NCBI GenBank assembly: GCA_963752345.1
Contig: CAVVYA010000002.1
Span: 930,001 to 994,000 of the forward strand
From: CAVVYA01 sp963752345
GTDB taxonomy: Bacteria; Pseudomonadota; Alphaproteobacteria; SMXQ01
Length of the DNA: 64,000 nt
Direction: 5' to 3'
A model generated the notes under the pieces. That model saw nothing but the letters and a program-made list of their open reading frames with translations. It did not search any database and was not told where the DNA came from. Shown piece by piece: positions 33,715 through 43,886 of the stretch. Position 1 is the stretch's first letter, and the number at the start of each line of letters is the position of its first letter. A program made the position numbers and the translations under genes.

Positions 33715-34269
33715 CTACTTCTGGAGGAGATCGCGCAGCGCTTGAAGTTCGCCGAGCAGCGATTTGAGCGATGCACGCGTTTCCGGGTCGAGCGGCTTGC
33801 GCGCGGCGTGCGGCAGCGGATTGGACATCGCCGGCCCGGCAGCCGGTTCCGCGCCATCGGGCGCTGACCCGGAACGGAATACCGGCTCGCGCCGCTCCTT
33901 CCCGGCTTCCGGCGGTGCTGGGTCGGGTGGCGGGTTCCGCACCGACTTGATGCCCCCTTCGCGCAGCAGCTTCTGCACACCCTTGATGGTATAGCCATCA
34001 TTGTAGAGCAGCGCCCGGATCGACCGGAGCAGCTCGACGTCTTCGGGCCGGTAGTAGCGCCGGCCGCCGCCGCGCTTGAGCGGCTTGACCTGGGTGAACT
34101 TGGTTTCCCAGAAGCGCAGGACGTGCTGCGGAACGTTGAGTTCGCCGGCCACTTCGCTAATCGTACGAAAGGCACCGGCAGACTTCGCCGCGCGCTGCCC
34201 GTTGGAGGAAGCTTCGCCGCGGACGCCTGCGTTGGGTGCAGCGTCTGTCGGGCCGGACATATCGGACAT
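33715..34269 (-). CDS. MerR-family transcriptional regulator
   Basis: A 184-residue DNA-binding protein. The MerR winged helix lies at about residues 35-100: AFRTISEVAGELNVPQHVLR, FWETKF and RRYYRPEDVELLRSIRALLY. The C-terminal part is Pro- and Ala-rich with a short final helix (LKSLLGELQALRDLLQK) suited to dimerisation; it has no cysteine cluster, so it is not a metal sensor of the usual type. It directly follows ihfA (1 base between), the arrangement normal in this group. Confidence 0.93.
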   Translation of the reverse strand: MSDMSGPTDAAPNAGVRGEASSNGQRAAKSAGAFRTISEVAGELNVPQHVLRFWETKFTQVKPLKRGGGRRYYRPEDVELLRSIRALLYNDGYTIKGVQKLLREGGIKSVRNPPPDPAPPEAGKERREPVFRSGSAPDGAEPAAGPAMSNPLPHAARKPLDPETRASLKSLLGELQALRDLLQK

Positions 34270-34270
34270 A

Positions 34271-34627
34271 TCAGCTCTGTGGTGGCGACGACATTAAGCC
34301 GCTCGGGGCATCCGTCTGAGAGCCTGCCTGTTCATTGGCGATATTGATGCGGTTCTTGAGAACATGCGACGCGCGGAATACCAGAACGCGTCTTGGCAGG
34401 ATGGGCACTTCTTCGCCGGTCTTGGGATTGCGCCCGACGCGGCGGCCTTTCTGGCGCACCGAAAAACTGCCGAAAGACGAGATCTTGACCGGCTCGCCGC
34501 GCACCAGGGCGTTGCTGATCTCCTCGAGAACAGCCTCGACCAAGTCTGCCGATTCATTACGCGAAAGCCCGACTTCTTGGTACACGGCCTCACTCAATTG
34601 CGAACGGGTGACAGTATTGCCGCTCAT
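34271..34627 (-). CDS. ihfA: Integration host factor subunit alpha
   Basis: DNA-bending histone-like protein of 118 residues. It has the HU/IHF core: TRSQLSEAVYQEVGLSRNES, KISSFGSFSVRQKGRRVGRN, then the beta-arm PKTGEEVPILPRRVLVF and FRASHVLKNRIN. The C-terminal 20 residues extend beyond the usual end. It lies downstream of fabH and upstream of merR, all leftward. Confidence 0.96.
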   Translation of the reverse strand: MSGNTVTRSQLSEAVYQEVGLSRNESADLVEAVLEEISNALVRGEPVKISSFGSFSVRQKGRRVGRNPKTGEEVPILPRRVLVFRASHVLKNRINIANEQAGSQTDAPSGLMSSPPQS

Positions 34628-34780
34628 GATGGCTCCCCCAAGTTATGAGTAAGGTTACCGCCACGGGATAAAACCGTCAACTATCAAAGGGATGCGCAGA
34701 TTCGCTGAAGTGGCGAAGGAGTTCTTGAAGCGTAATCTCAAATTCCACCGGGAAACCCGCCGAAATCGCGCGTTTCGGCC

Positions 34781-35756
34781 CTACCAGCGCACCGCGCTGG
34801 CGGCCCAGGTGAAACCGGCCCCCATGGCCTCGAGCACCACGAGATCGCCCTCTTTGACCCGGCCATCCTCGCAGGCCTCGGCCAGCGCCAGGGGCACCGA
34901 AGCCGCCGAGGTATTGGCGTGACGCTCCACGGTCATCACCACTTTCTCCAGGGGAAGGCCAAGCTTCTTGGCGGTGGCGTCCAGGATGCGCTTGTTGGCC
35001 TGGTGGGGCACCAGCCAGTCTATGTCCTTCACCTTGAGGCCGTTTGCCTTGAGAGTCTCGTCCAGCACCGACGCCAAGTTCGTGACGGCATGGCGGAAGA
35101 CGTCGCGGCCCTGCATGCGCAGCTTGCCGACGGTACCGGTCCCCGACGGCCCACCATCGGCAAACAGCAAATCATGCTGCCGGCCGTCGGAATGAAGATG
35201 GGTCGACAGGATGCCGCGATCCTTGCGGGTGCCCCCGCCCCTTGTTCGCGCGCAGCACCACGGCGCCGGCGCCATCCCCGAACAGCACGCAGGTCGAGCG
35301 ATCGTTCCAGTCGAGGAGACGGGACATGGTTTCGGCGCCGATCACCAATGCGCTCTCCGCCTGCCCCATGCGAATGAAATTATTGGCGGTCGCCAAGGCA
35401 TAGATGAATCCCGAACACACCGCGCCGACGTCGAACGCCGCGGCCTTGTTGGCGCCGAGCGCGGCCTGCACGCGGGTCGCCGTGGCGGGAAAGGTCTCGT
35501 CGGGACTGCAGGTCGCCAGGACGATCAGGTCGAGTTGCGAGGCTTTTTCGCCGGCCGCCTTCAGCGCCCGCTGCGCCGCGGCGATCGCGAGGTCGGATGT
35601 CTTTTCGCCTTCCGCCGCGATATGGCGCTGGCGGATGCCCGTGCGTTCAACAATCCAGGCGTCAGACGTATCGACGTGCTTCGCCAATTCGTCGTTGGTA
35701 ACGACCCGCTGCGGCAAATAGGCGCCGCAACCCGTCACAATCGACCGAATAGCCAT
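34781..35756 (-). CDS. fabH: Beta-ketoacyl-ACP synthase III, frameshifted
   Basis: Condenses acetyl-CoA with malonyl-ACP to start fatty acid synthesis. Repaired length 324 residues, exactly the family norm. The catalytic triad is visible: cysteine in DVGAVCSGFIYAL, histidine in DWLVPHQANKRIL, and asparagine in VERHANTSAASVPLAL. The frame breaks near 35238 in a G-rich run (VVLRANKG continues as GGTRKDRGILSTHLHSDGRQ after dropping one base). It follows plsX with its start overlapping the plsX stop. Confidence 0.93.
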
Positions 35757-36829
35757 TAAGAAACTGCTGCCGCTTGTTGCGAAGCGATGGGCGGCTCTTG
35801 TGGCGAAGAAACTGCCTGTCGATGAGAAGCCTTCAACTCTTCGGTGATCTTCTCGTTGAAGCCCTGCGAGACCATGTCGAACGCGACGCCGAGCGCATTG
35901 GCGAAGCCGAAGGCATCGGTTCCGCCGTGGCTTTTGACCGCGATGCCGTTGAGACCGAGAAACATGGCGCCGTTGTAACGGCGCGGATCGAGGCGCACGC
36001 GCAATTTGTTGAGCGCCGGGCGGGCGAGCAGATAGCCGACTTTCGCCAGCGTGGAGCTCTGAAAAGCGGCGCGCAGCATGCCTGCATAGAGCCGCGCCAG
36101 TCCCTCCGCCGTCTTGAGCGCGACATTGCCGGTGAAGCCGTCCGTCACCGCCACGTCGACGGTGCCTTCCCAGACGTCGTCGCCTTCGATGAACCCTTCG
36201 AACAAGATCGGCAGATCGGGCGCACGCAGCAAGGCCGCCGCGTCGCGCAGCACGTCATGGCCCTTCATGTCCTCTTCGCCGACGTTGAGCAGTCCGACGC
36301 GCGGCTTCTTCAAGCCGAGCACGGTACGCGCGAAGACCTCGCCCAGGATGGCGAATTCGAACAGGTTGTTGGCGTCGCATTGGATATTGGCGCCGAGGTC
36401 GAGCATGACGCTCTCCCCGCGCTTGGTCGGCACGATCGAGGCGATCGCCGGACGATCGATGCCCGGCAGAGTCTTGAGCACGATCTTGGCCATCGCCATC
36501 AGCGCGCCGGTGTTGCCGGCGGAAACCACGCCGGCCGCCTCGCCGCGTTCGACCGCATCGATCGCCAGGCGCATGCTGGACTGGCGCGCGTTACGCAGCG
36601 CGATGGACGGTTTGTCGTGGTCGGAAACCGCGGCGTCGGTGTGCCGGATCTCGCAGACCCCCGCGAGCTTTTTGTGGCGCTGGAGAAGCGGCTCGATCCG
36701 GCCTTTGTCGCCGAACAGCAGGAACTTCGCCTCGGGGTGCCGCGCATGCGCGATGTCGACGCCGCGAATGACCATGGCCGGGGCATGCTCGCCCCCCATG
36801 GCATCAACCGCGATCGTCAGACCGGCCAA
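35756..36829 (-). CDS. plsX: Phosphate acyltransferase
   Basis: Converts acyl-ACP to acyl-phosphate for phospholipid synthesis. The 357-residue protein starts with the signature TIAVDAMGGEHAP and has SAGNTGALMA, RPAIASIVPTKRGESVMLDL, VGLLNVGEEDMKG and VTDGFTGNVALKTAEGLA, all family blocks. It sits between rpmF and fabH in the classic order rpmF-plsX-fabH. Confidence 0.97.
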   Translation of the reverse strand: MAGLTIAVDAMGGEHAPAMVIRGVDIAHARHPEAKFLLFGDKGRIEPLLQRHKKLAGVCEIRHTDAAVSDHDKPSIALRNARQSSMRLAIDAVERGEAAGVVSAGNTGALMAMAKIVLKTLPGIDRPAIASIVPTKRGESVMLDLGANIQCDANNLFEFAILGEVFARTVLGLKKPRVGLLNVGEEDMKGHDVLRDAAALLRAPDLPILFEGFIEGDDVWEGTVDVAVTDGFTGNVALKTAEGLARLYAGMLRAAFQSSTLAKVGYLLARPALNKLRVRLDPRRYNGAMFLGLNGIAVKSHGGTDAFGFANALGVAFDMVSQGFNEKITEELKASHRQAVSSPQEPPIASQQAAAVS

Positions 36830-36857
36830 GACGTCGTCCCTTCAGCGGACGGCGCCG

Positions 36858-37046
36858 TTAGGCGCGCGCCTCGGAGGCGGCGGCAACCTCGCGGCCGTCG
36901 TAATAACCGCAGGCCGGACATACGTGGTGCGGGCGAGTCTGCTCTCCGCAATTTTTGCACTCCACATGGGCCGAGGTTTTCAGCGCGTGGTGCGAGCGAC
37001 GCATGTCGCGCCGCGACTTGGATGTCTTCTTCTTGGGTACAGCCAT
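36858..37046 (-). CDS. rpmF: 50S ribosomal protein L32
   Basis: 62-residue ribosomal protein starting AVPKKKTSKSRRDMRRSHH. It retains the four zinc-ligand cysteines (CKNCGE and CPACGYY), so it is the zinc-binding form. It follows the yceD/DUF177 gene, from which it is separated by 123 bp, and precedes plsX by 28 bp. Confidence 0.98.
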   Translation of the reverse strand: MAVPKKKTSKSRRDMRRSHHALKTSAHVECKNCGEQTRPHHVCPACGYYDGREVAAASEARA

Positions 37047-37169
37047 GATCTATCTCTTTCGAACGCAAAGATGCGCCGGGCGGGCGCATGGTGGTGATGC
37101 AGGCAGGGGCCGGTCGCCGGTAAAAGGCAGCTTACTTACTCAAATAACTGCCGAAGGGCAAGCCGCGGC

Positions 37170-37745
37170 TTAGGATCTGCCCTTTTTTACCAGTCCTGCC
37201 AACGCCTTGAAAGGTGAATCCTCAGCCGGGTCTTGGGCGCCCGGGAGCTCGAAAGCGACCCCTGGGGCACGCGGGTAGGGATCCAACGCCAAGGCGACAT
37301 GCTCGGCCACGGCTTCACCCACGTCCACCACGCCGCCCACCAGCGGATCGGGCGGGTCGGGCTCCTCCATGAAGAGATCGAGGTTTTCGGGGATTTCCGG
37401 CTCGGACAACGCGGCAGGATCGGCGTCGGCGTCATAGTCCAGGGTGAAGGTCTCGTCGAGCCTGGCGCTCACCGGTTCCAGGGTCACGACGCACGATTGC
37501 GTCACCTGGGCCGTGAAGTGCGCCGTCAGGCGGGCGCGCCGGCCGTCATCGAAGCTCTCCAAGGTGCCCTGCGCCTGCAAAGCTTCGAGAGAGACCAGCC
37601 CGAAGCGCTTGGCTAAGGCCTTGCGCTCCACCTCGGTCGCTTCGATCGCGAAGCTGTGCTGCGGCGGGGCATTGCGGTCGACGGCCAGCGGGCGGGAAAA
37701 TTCCGGGCGGGCTGGCGGGGCGTTTGTCTGCGGCATGGCACTCAC
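37170..37745 (-). CDS. YceD/DUF177-family protein
   Basis: A 191-residue protein of the DUF177 family, conserved upstream of rpmF and linked in plants and bacteria to 23S rRNA accumulation. It contains TAHFTAQVTQSCVVTLEPVS with the family cysteine, an acidic stretch at about 110-135, and the C-terminal DSPFKALAGLVKKG. It begins 1 base after the stop of the cytochrome chaperone gene, so the two are co-transcribed. Confidence 0.9.
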   Translation of the reverse strand: MSAMPQTNAPPARPEFSRPLAVDRNAPPQHSFAIEATEVERKALAKRFGLVSLEALQAQGTLESFDDGRRARLTAHFTAQVTQSCVVTLEPVSARLDETFTLDYDADADPAALSEPEIPENLDLFMEEPDPPDPLVGGVVDVGEAVAEHVALALDPYPRAPGVAFELPGAQDPAEDSPFKALAGLVKKGRS

Positions 37746-38330
37746 TTACGCCGAGGCGGCGACTTCGGATGGAACCGTTCCGGGCGGAGCGCCCGGCGCT
37801 GCCGCGAAGGCGATCCGCCCCGCGGACAGTTCGCTATAGGCTTGCGCCGCCAGAACAGCCGGCGAGCGGCGCATATAATCGACCAGTGCCGCGAGACTCG
37901 CGGCCGGCGGCGCTGCGCTGGGAAAGACGTTGCGGGTGATCGCTTGCGCCAGAGAGTCCGGACCGGTGCCGCCGCCCTCCCCCAAGCCGCGCTCATAAGC
38001 GGCGATTCGACCGTAGAGACCCTGGGCCAGGGTTTTGATCCGCTTGCCGACCGCGAGGTCGCCGGTACCCAGTTCGCGCAGATTACGGTCCATGTCCTGG
38101 AACATGAGGTCGAACAGATCTTGCGCCAGGCCCGTCGCCGGTTGTCCTTCGCGCTTGAGGCGATGCAGCACGAGAAACATGTGCAACGCGATCATCTCGA
38201 AGCGGCCCTGCACGGTGTCGGGCACGCCGCAAGCCAGGTAGAATTCGGGGCAGCGGGCTTGCCCGACGATCGCCCCGTAAAGCGCGCTGGCCGCGGGATC
38301 GCGGCGATGGAACAAGGTTGCCAGTTTCAT
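37746..38330 (-). CDS. Ubiquinol-cytochrome c chaperone family protein
   Basis: A homologue of mitochondrial Cbp3, which assists cytochrome b of complex III. 194 residues from the ATG at 38330. It has ALYGAIVGQARCPEFYLACG, RFEMIALHMFLVLHRLK and the QDLFDLMFQDMDRNLRELG segment that marks the family. An earlier in-frame start is possible, but MKLATLFHRRD is the usual beginning. It is divergent from bamE. Confidence 0.92.
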   Translation of the reverse strand: MKLATLFHRRDPAASALYGAIVGQARCPEFYLACGVPDTVQGRFEMIALHMFLVLHRLKREGQPATGLAQDLFDLMFQDMDRNLRELGTGDLAVGKRIKTLAQGLYGRIAAYERGLGEGGGTGPDSLAQAITRNVFPSAAPPAASLAALVDYMRRSPAVLAAQAYSELSAGRIAFAAAPGAPPGTVPSEVAASA

Positions 38331-38491
38331 GTGATTTCGTTTCTCTGCCTTCAGCCCGTCAGCTCGCCCTTCGGCCCGCATTGACAGGAAGCGACGGCAG
38401 GTGCAAGTGTTCGCTCAAGATGGCGATTATTGGGGATTTCGTCAACTCGATATCATCTCATCTTCAAATTAAAGATCGTCTGGTAACGACT

Positions 38492-38959
38492 ATGAAACAA
38501 CTTAAATATTATGCAGTCTCCATAGCGGCCTGCTTGGTCCTGGCGGGATGCGCGGCGGAAATTAGCTCACGCGGCAACCTGCCGCCCGCTGACAAACTGG
38601 CGCAAGTCACACCAGGGATCACCCGCGACCAGGTGGTGCAGATCCTGGGGTCGCCCTCGACGGTCGCCACCTTTTCCGACAGCGCCTGGTATTACATCGG
38701 CCAGCGCACCGAGGACTATGCCTTCTACAAACCGAAGGTCATGGAACGTCAGGTCGTCGTCGTGCAGTTCGACGATGAAGGCCGTGTCGCCGAGGTCAAG
38801 CGGCTCGACAAGGAGGACGGCAAGCCGATCGAAATGGTGGCCCGCACCACGCCGTCGGTCAGTCGCGACCTCAGCCTGATGCAGCAAATCTTCGGCAACC
38901 TAGGCAGGAGCCCAGCCATGTCGGGCGGCGGCAGCCCCGGCCAGCAGGGACCACAATAG
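38492..38959 (+). CDS. bamE: Outer membrane protein assembly factor BamE
   Basis: A lipoprotein of the BAM complex, 155 residues. The signal peptide ends in the lipobox LAGC (cysteine at residue 18). The SmpA/OmlA domain follows with LAQVTPGITRDQVVQILGSP, SDSAWYYIGQRTEDYAFYKP and VVVVQFDDEGRVAEV. Gly-Gln-rich tail. The start at 38492 is fixed by the signal peptide; the frame is open upstream. A strong terminator follows at 39025-39060. Confidence 0.95.
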   Translation: MKQLKYYAVSIAACLVLAGCAAEISSRGNLPPADKLAQVTPGITRDQVVQILGSPSTVATFSDSAWYYIGQRTEDYAFYKPKVMERQVVVVQFDDEGRVAEVKRLDKEDGKPIEMVARTTPSVSRDLSLMQQIFGNLGRSPAMSGGGSPGQQGPQ

Positions 38960-39024
38960 GCCGACGCCCGCTGCCGTAGCACGCGGGGCGCGAGGGCCCG
39001 CTACCGCCTCACGACCTGTCGACA

Positions 39025-39060
39025 AAAAAAGAGCCGCGCATCGCGCGGCTCTTTTCTTTT
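39025..39060. terminator. Bidirectional terminator between bamE and hppA
   Basis: Perfect 9-bp stem GAGCCGCGC (39031-39039) with GCGCGGCTC (39043-39051), ATC loop, seven A before and a T-rich tract after. It can stop both converging genes. Confidence 0.92.
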
Positions 39061-39077
39061 GGCTGCGTCGTCGACCG

Positions 39078-41154
39078 TCAGGCAACCAGGGCGAGCAACA
39101 GCAGCGCCACGATGTTGACGATCTTGATCATCGGATTGATTGCCGGGCCTGCGGTGTCCTTATACGGATCGCCGACGGTGTCGCCGGTCACGGCTGCCTT
39201 ATGGGCCTCCGAACCCTTGCCCCCGTGATGGCCCTCCTCGATGTATTTCTTGGCGTTGTCCCACGCACCGCCGCCCGAGGTCATCGACAGCGCGACGAAC
39301 AGGCCCGTCACGATGACACCCAGCAGCATCGCGCCAAGGGCGGAGAATGCCGCCGCCTGGCCGGCGATGGCATTGACGACGAAGATACAGCACGATCGGC
39401 GCCAGCACCGGCAGCAGCGAGGGGACGATCATCTCGCGGATCGCCGCCTTGGTCAGCAGATCGACGGCGCGGCCGTATTCCGGCTTCGCCGTGCCCTGCA
39501 TGATGCCGGGGATCTCCTTGAACTGGCGACGGACTTCGATCACCACGGCACCGGCCGCGCGGCCGACGGCACGCATGCCGAGCGAACCGAACAGATACGG
39601 CAGCATGCCGCCGAAGATCAGGCCGACCACCACAAAAGGATCCTGCAGGCGGAAATTCACCTCCAGGTTCGGGAAGTAGTGGTGCAGGTCCTCGGTGTAG
39701 GCGGCGAACAGCACGACGGCGGCGAGGCCCGCCGAACCGATGGCGTAGCCCTTGGTCACGGCCTTGGTCGTATTGCCGACGGCGTCGAGCGCGTCGGTGG
39801 TCTTACGCACGTCACGCGGCAGATCCGCCATCTCCGCGATGCCGCCTGCATTGTCGGTCACCGGACCATAGGCGTCGAGCGCGATCACCATGCCGGCCAG
39901 AGCCAGCATGGCGGTGACGGCGATGGCGATGCCGAACAGGCCGGCGATCAGGTAGGAACCCAGGATGCCCGCGCAGATGACGAGCGCCGGCAGCGCCGTC
40001 GCTTCCATCGAGACGGCGAGGCCCTGGATGACGTTGGTGCCGTGACCTGTGGTCGAGGCTTGGGCCACGCTCTTCACCGGGCCATGTTCGGTGCCGGTGT
40101 AGTATTCGGTGATCCACACCAGCAGGCCAGTGACCACGAGGCCGATCAAGGCCGCGTAGAACAGGTCACGGCCCGTGAAGGTATGTCCGGCGGCCGTGTA
40201 GGTCGTATCGAACCCGGTCCATTTCCAGATGACGGCGGCGATCAGCGCGGCCGACAGCACGGCGCTGACGATGAAGCCCTTGTAGAGCGCGCCCATGATG
40301 TTGTTGCTCGCGCCCAGGCGGACGAAGAACGTGCCGATGATCGAGCCAACGATGGAGACGCCGCCGATGATGAGCGGCAGCATCATCATCTGTTCTTGAG
40401 CGGGGCCGGTGAAGAAGATGGCGGCCAGGAGCATGGTGGCGACCAGGGTCACCGCGTAAGTCTCGAACAGGTCGGCAGCCATGCCGGCGCAGTCGCCGAC
40501 GTTGTCGCCCACGTTGTCGGCGATCACCGCCGGGTTGCGGGGGTCATCTTCCGGGATGCCGGCTTCGATCTTGCCGACCAGGTCGGCGCCGACGTCCGCA
40601 CCCTTGGTGAAAATGCCGCCGCCGAGACGGGCGAAGATGGAGATCAGCGAGGCGCCGAAGCTCAGCGCGACGAGCGCTTCGAGGATCGAACGCAGCTCCA
40701 CGCCGATGCTCTTGAGCACATAGTAATAACCGGCAACGCCGAGAAGGCCGAGGCCGACGACCAGGATGCCGGTGATGGCGCCGGCCTTGAAGGCGATCGA
40801 GAGCGCGGGGGCGAGCCCCTTGCGGGCGGCTTCGGCGGTGCGCACGTTACTGCGCACCGAAATATTCATGCCGATGTAGCCGGCGAAACCGGACAGCACG
40901 GCGCCGATCAGAAAGCCGATGGCGACGTAGGAGCCAAGGCGCCACCAGAGCAGCGCGAAGATGACAATGCCGACGATGGCGATCGTGCGGTATTGGCGGT
41001 TGAGATAAGCGTTGGCGCCTTCCTGCACCGCGGCGGCGATTTCACGCATCCGATCGTTGCCGGTGGGCGCCGACAGCACGGAGCGGCTGGCCAAGATGCC
41101 ATAAAGTACGGCGAGCAGACCGCAGCCAAACACCACCCAATAAGCGTTTATCAC
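39078..41154 (-). CDS. hppA: Membrane-bound proton-pumping pyrophosphatase, frameshifted
   Basis: Couples pyrophosphate hydrolysis to proton transport across the inner membrane. Repaired length 691 residues with about 16 membrane helices. The substrate site is visible (GGIFTKGADVGADLVGKIEAG, DNVGDNVGDCAGMAADL). The GNTTKAVTKGYAIGSA motif has the lysine that defines the K+-independent class. The break near 39385 is fixed by removing one base (VLYFVVNAIAGQAAAF). The start is a GTG at 41154 with a GGGGATTG upstream. Convergent with bamE. Confidence 0.95.
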
Positions 41155-41342
41155 AATTCAATCCCCTTGATGATTCCCGGCGGACGCCAGATCAACGGCG
41201 CACGGACCATACCTTTGAAAAGCTTGCGGCCAGTGCCAAAAAAGCGGGCGGAACATGACAGAACTGGGGGGATAACGCAACTGGGAACGGCTGGATTCGG
41301 CCACCCAGCCGGTTCCGACAGGCTACCGAAATCAAATGGATA

Positions 41343-42578
41343 TCAGGGCGTTGCCGGGTTTTTGGCGGGAGATCGGGTGTCTGGCGCGGACAGTTTCAGC
41401 CAAGCTGTCGCGGCGAGCGCCAGGATCGTTAGGGGCACGACGACGAGGTTGACGGCGAGCCAGCCGAACCCGTGCTGCACGGCGCCCGATGCGAACGATG
41501 CGAGCGCCACCATGCCAAAGACCAGGAATTCGTTGAGGCCCTGCACTTTGGCCCTTTCAGCGGGTTCGTGTGCCGTGGTCAGCAGGGCGCTGCCACCGAC
41601 ATACATGAAGTTCCAGCCGGCGCCCAGCGCAACCAGCGCGAACAGATAATGGTACAGGCTGGTGCCGCCGAGATTGATGGCGACGCACAGAAGGATCAGC
41701 GCCGCGCCCGCCATGATGACGTTCGCATGGCCGAACCGGGCGATCAGATGCCCGGTGAAGAAGCTCGGTGCGAACATGGCGAAGACATGCCACTGGATGA
41801 CCATGGCCGCGTCGGCAAAGGCGAAGTCGTGTCCGACCATGGCGAGCGGCGTCGCCGTCATCACCAGGTTCATGGCGGAATAACCGGCGACGGCGGCGAG
41901 CACGGCGACCGCCAGGGCCGGCCGGCGCAGGATCTGAGCGAGAGGTGCCCCGCTCGTCTTCTGCTCAGCGGCCGATGGTGTCGGAATATCGATGAAGCTC
42001 AGCAGCAGGATCGTCAGAGTATGCAGGCCGACCATAGCCACGAAGCATCCGGCATAGGAGGCGCCTGGAAACGCGTCGATCGTGAGCTTGGCGAGATTGG
42101 GCCCGGCAAAGGCGGCCAGCACGCCGCCCGCCATGACCAGCGAGATTGCCTTGGGGCGAAACGCCGCATCGGCCGTGTCCGCCGCGGCGAAGCGATAATA
42201 GATGGCGAATCCGTTGAGCACGCCGACCAGCGCCGCGCCAAGAACGAAGAGGGTAAAATTCGCCTCTACCAGGGCATAGAAGCAGATTGAGGCGCCGAGG
42301 ATGCCAGCCAGAGCCCCCATCAGAAATGCGCTGCGACGGCCATAGCGCCGCATGAGCAGCGAAGCCGGGAGGGTGGTCAGCATGGTTACGACGAATTGCA
42401 GCGAAAGCGGCAGGGTGCCCAGCGACTTGATGGGGGCGATGGCGGTCCCGGCCAATGCGGTGATCGTCAGCACCATGGACGTGCCGGTCATATAGAGCGC
42501 CTGGCACAACGCCAGCAGAACCACGTTCCGGCGGGCGCGACGGCGAGCGCGCTCAGTTTCAGGATTGTCGGCGATCAT
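41343..42578 (-). CDS. MFS transporter
   Basis: An intact 411-residue major facilitator with an Arg-rich cytosolic start (ETERARRRARRNV), about 12 hydrophobic segments and the loop-2 motif RRYGRRSAFLMGALAG. Helix 4-5 includes NGFAIYYRFAAADTA. It looks like the MFS groups that have no assigned substrate. The next gene upstream, at 42637, is on the same strand 58 bases away. Confidence 0.88.
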   Translation of the reverse strand: MIADNPETERARRRARRNVVLLALCQALYMTGTSMVLTITALAGTAIAPIKSLGTLPLSLQFVVTMLTTLPASLLMRRYGRRSAFLMGALAGILGASICFYALVEANFTLFVLGAALVGVLNGFAIYYRFAAADTADAAFRPKAISLVMAGGVLAAFAGPNLAKLTIDAFPGASYAGCFVAMVGLHTLTILLLSFIDIPTPSAAEQKTSGAPLAQILRRPALAVAVLAAVAGYSAMNLVMTATPLAMVGHDFAFADAAMVIQWHVFAMFAPSFFTGHLIARFGHANVIMAGAALILLCVAINLGGTSLYHYLFALVALGAGWNFMYVGGSALLTTAHEPAERAKVQGLNEFLVFGMVALASFASGAVQHGFGWLAVNLVVVPLTILALAATAWLKLSAPDTRSPAKNPATP

Positions 42579-42636
42579 CGCGGCAGCATGCCCCGCCCGC
42601 CACGGCCAGGCAAGCGAAGCCCGCGCGCGGCCGGGA

Positions 42637-43101
42637 TCAGGAAAGGCTGCGGTTGAAAATGCTGACGACGAGCACGTCCTCGACGACGCCTTCGCCGAGG
42701 ATGCGGCCGCTGATCGCCAACAATCGTGTCTTCACCACCCGCGGGTCGATGGTGCGGCCATCGGCGCGCGCGAACGCCGCCACGCCGTGGATGTCGCGCA
42801 GGAAGGCATCGTGCAGCGCGTAGCGGCGGGCCATGACCTTGCCCATGTTCTCGCCGCCTTTGGTCTCCACGGTCAGCGTGAGGGTCAAGATGCCCTTAAT
42901 TTTGCCGTCGCGCATGACCGTCACGCTGAACGGCTGCAGCGGAAAGTGCCCGAGAGCGTCCTTGTCCAGCAGGCCGGGAATCTTGATGCTTTTGTTGCCG
43001 TCTTCCTGCTCGCTGGCATGGATAGATGGCGGCGCCCAGGCCAGACCGATGAGGCCGATCGCCAGAGCCACAATTGCCGTTTTCGCTGTCTTTCCGCTCA
43101 T
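42637..43101 (-). CDS. Hypothetical exported protein
   Basis: 154 residues with an N-terminal signal peptide or anchor (KTAKTAIVALAIGLIGLAWA). The remainder is a small domain: PLQPFSVTVMRDGKIKGILT, TVETKGGENMGKVMARRYAL and VVEDVLVVSIFNRSL. The pattern of strands then a helix recalls the periplasmic part of FliL-like proteins, but this is only an impression. No named function. Confidence 0.6.
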   Translation of the reverse strand: MSGKTAKTAIVALAIGLIGLAWAPPSIHASEQEDGNKSIKIPGLLDKDALGHFPLQPFSVTVMRDGKIKGILTLTLTVETKGGENMGKVMARRYALHDAFLRDIHGVAAFARADGRTIDPRVVKTRLLAISGRILGEGVVEDVLVVSIFNRSLS

Positions 43102-43194
43102 TCCCGCGAAGCTAGGCCGCCCGGGTAAAAATCGTATTAAGGCGGGATGGTCGGCGGCTGCGGGCCGCCGAACGGCGCGGCGGCCGACCCGACG

Positions 43195-43758
43195 TCAATC
43201 GACCAGTGCCGGGGTCGAAAGGTGCAAGACATCATAAGTTTGCACAGTATCGGCGCTAAAATTCTTGCCCGCCCCCGTCTTCTCGTCGCGCCACAGGCTG
43301 TAACGGACCAGTTCCCAGCGGTCGGCGTCGAGCGCGACCGCGTGAGAATGCAGTCCCGGCTTGCCGCGCAGAGCCTCGTGGGCGCGCCGCTCCTCTTCCG
43401 CCATGGCGGCGAGGCGCTGTTCGGCGGGCACCGCATCGACCTCGCGCACCGCGAATGTCGGCGTCATGCTGGTGTCGAACACGTCATAGGAGAACACGTT
43501 CCACATCCGCACCCGGGGCCGGCGGAAGGTGTCGCTGACGTTCTGGAAGACCTCGCTGAGCAGGAATTCACGGGCCGCGTCGTGCGAGCGCCAGATGTAG
43601 AACGGCGCATAGAGCCGGTCGGCGCTGTTGAAGAGATAAGACTTGTGCGCGAGGCCCGGCATTTTGTCGAACAGGCCGTATCGCGCCTGGACGCGCGTGC
43701 GAATCTGTTGCGTGCCGAAGTCGGTGGACAGGTTGATCGAATACTGCATGGCAATCAT
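43195..43758 (-). CDS. DUF4865-family protein
   Basis: 187 residues from the ATG at 43758, starting IAMQYSINLSTDFG. Family-like segments are RVQARYGLFDKMPGLAHKSY, YAPFYIWRSHDAAREFL and VRMWNVFSYDV. The fold resembles dimeric ferredoxin-like proteins. Function is unknown. The frame extends upstream to 43890 without family character. It stands alone between the hypothetical exported protein and thiL. Confidence 0.75.
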   Translation of the reverse strand: MIAMQYSINLSTDFGTQQIRTRVQARYGLFDKMPGLAHKSYLFNSADRLYAPFYIWRSHDAAREFLLSEVFQNVSDTFRRPRVRMWNVFSYDVFDTSMTPTFAVREVDAVPAEQRLAAMAEEERRAHEALRGKPGLHSHAVALDADRWELVRYSLWRDEKTGAGKNFSADTVQTYDVLHLSTPALVD

Positions 43759-43886
43759 AGGCGGCACCCTGGACGCATTTTTGTAATCTTCGCTTATCTG
43801 GCGGGCCAGTTCACGACAAATGATTTGGCTGCATGGGTGCCATGCGATGGAAAATTTCGCTAACCCGAATAAACCATTGCGTCGGA

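Noticed and set aside
39241..41649. Very long plus-strand ORF (802 codons) opposite hppA, and similar long antisense ORFs at 2965-4167, 6143-7258, 17935-19416, 35774-37048 and 48228-49907
   Set aside because: High-GC codon bias leaves the opposite strand open. These frames lack domains and have skewed His/Arg/Gly-rich composition.
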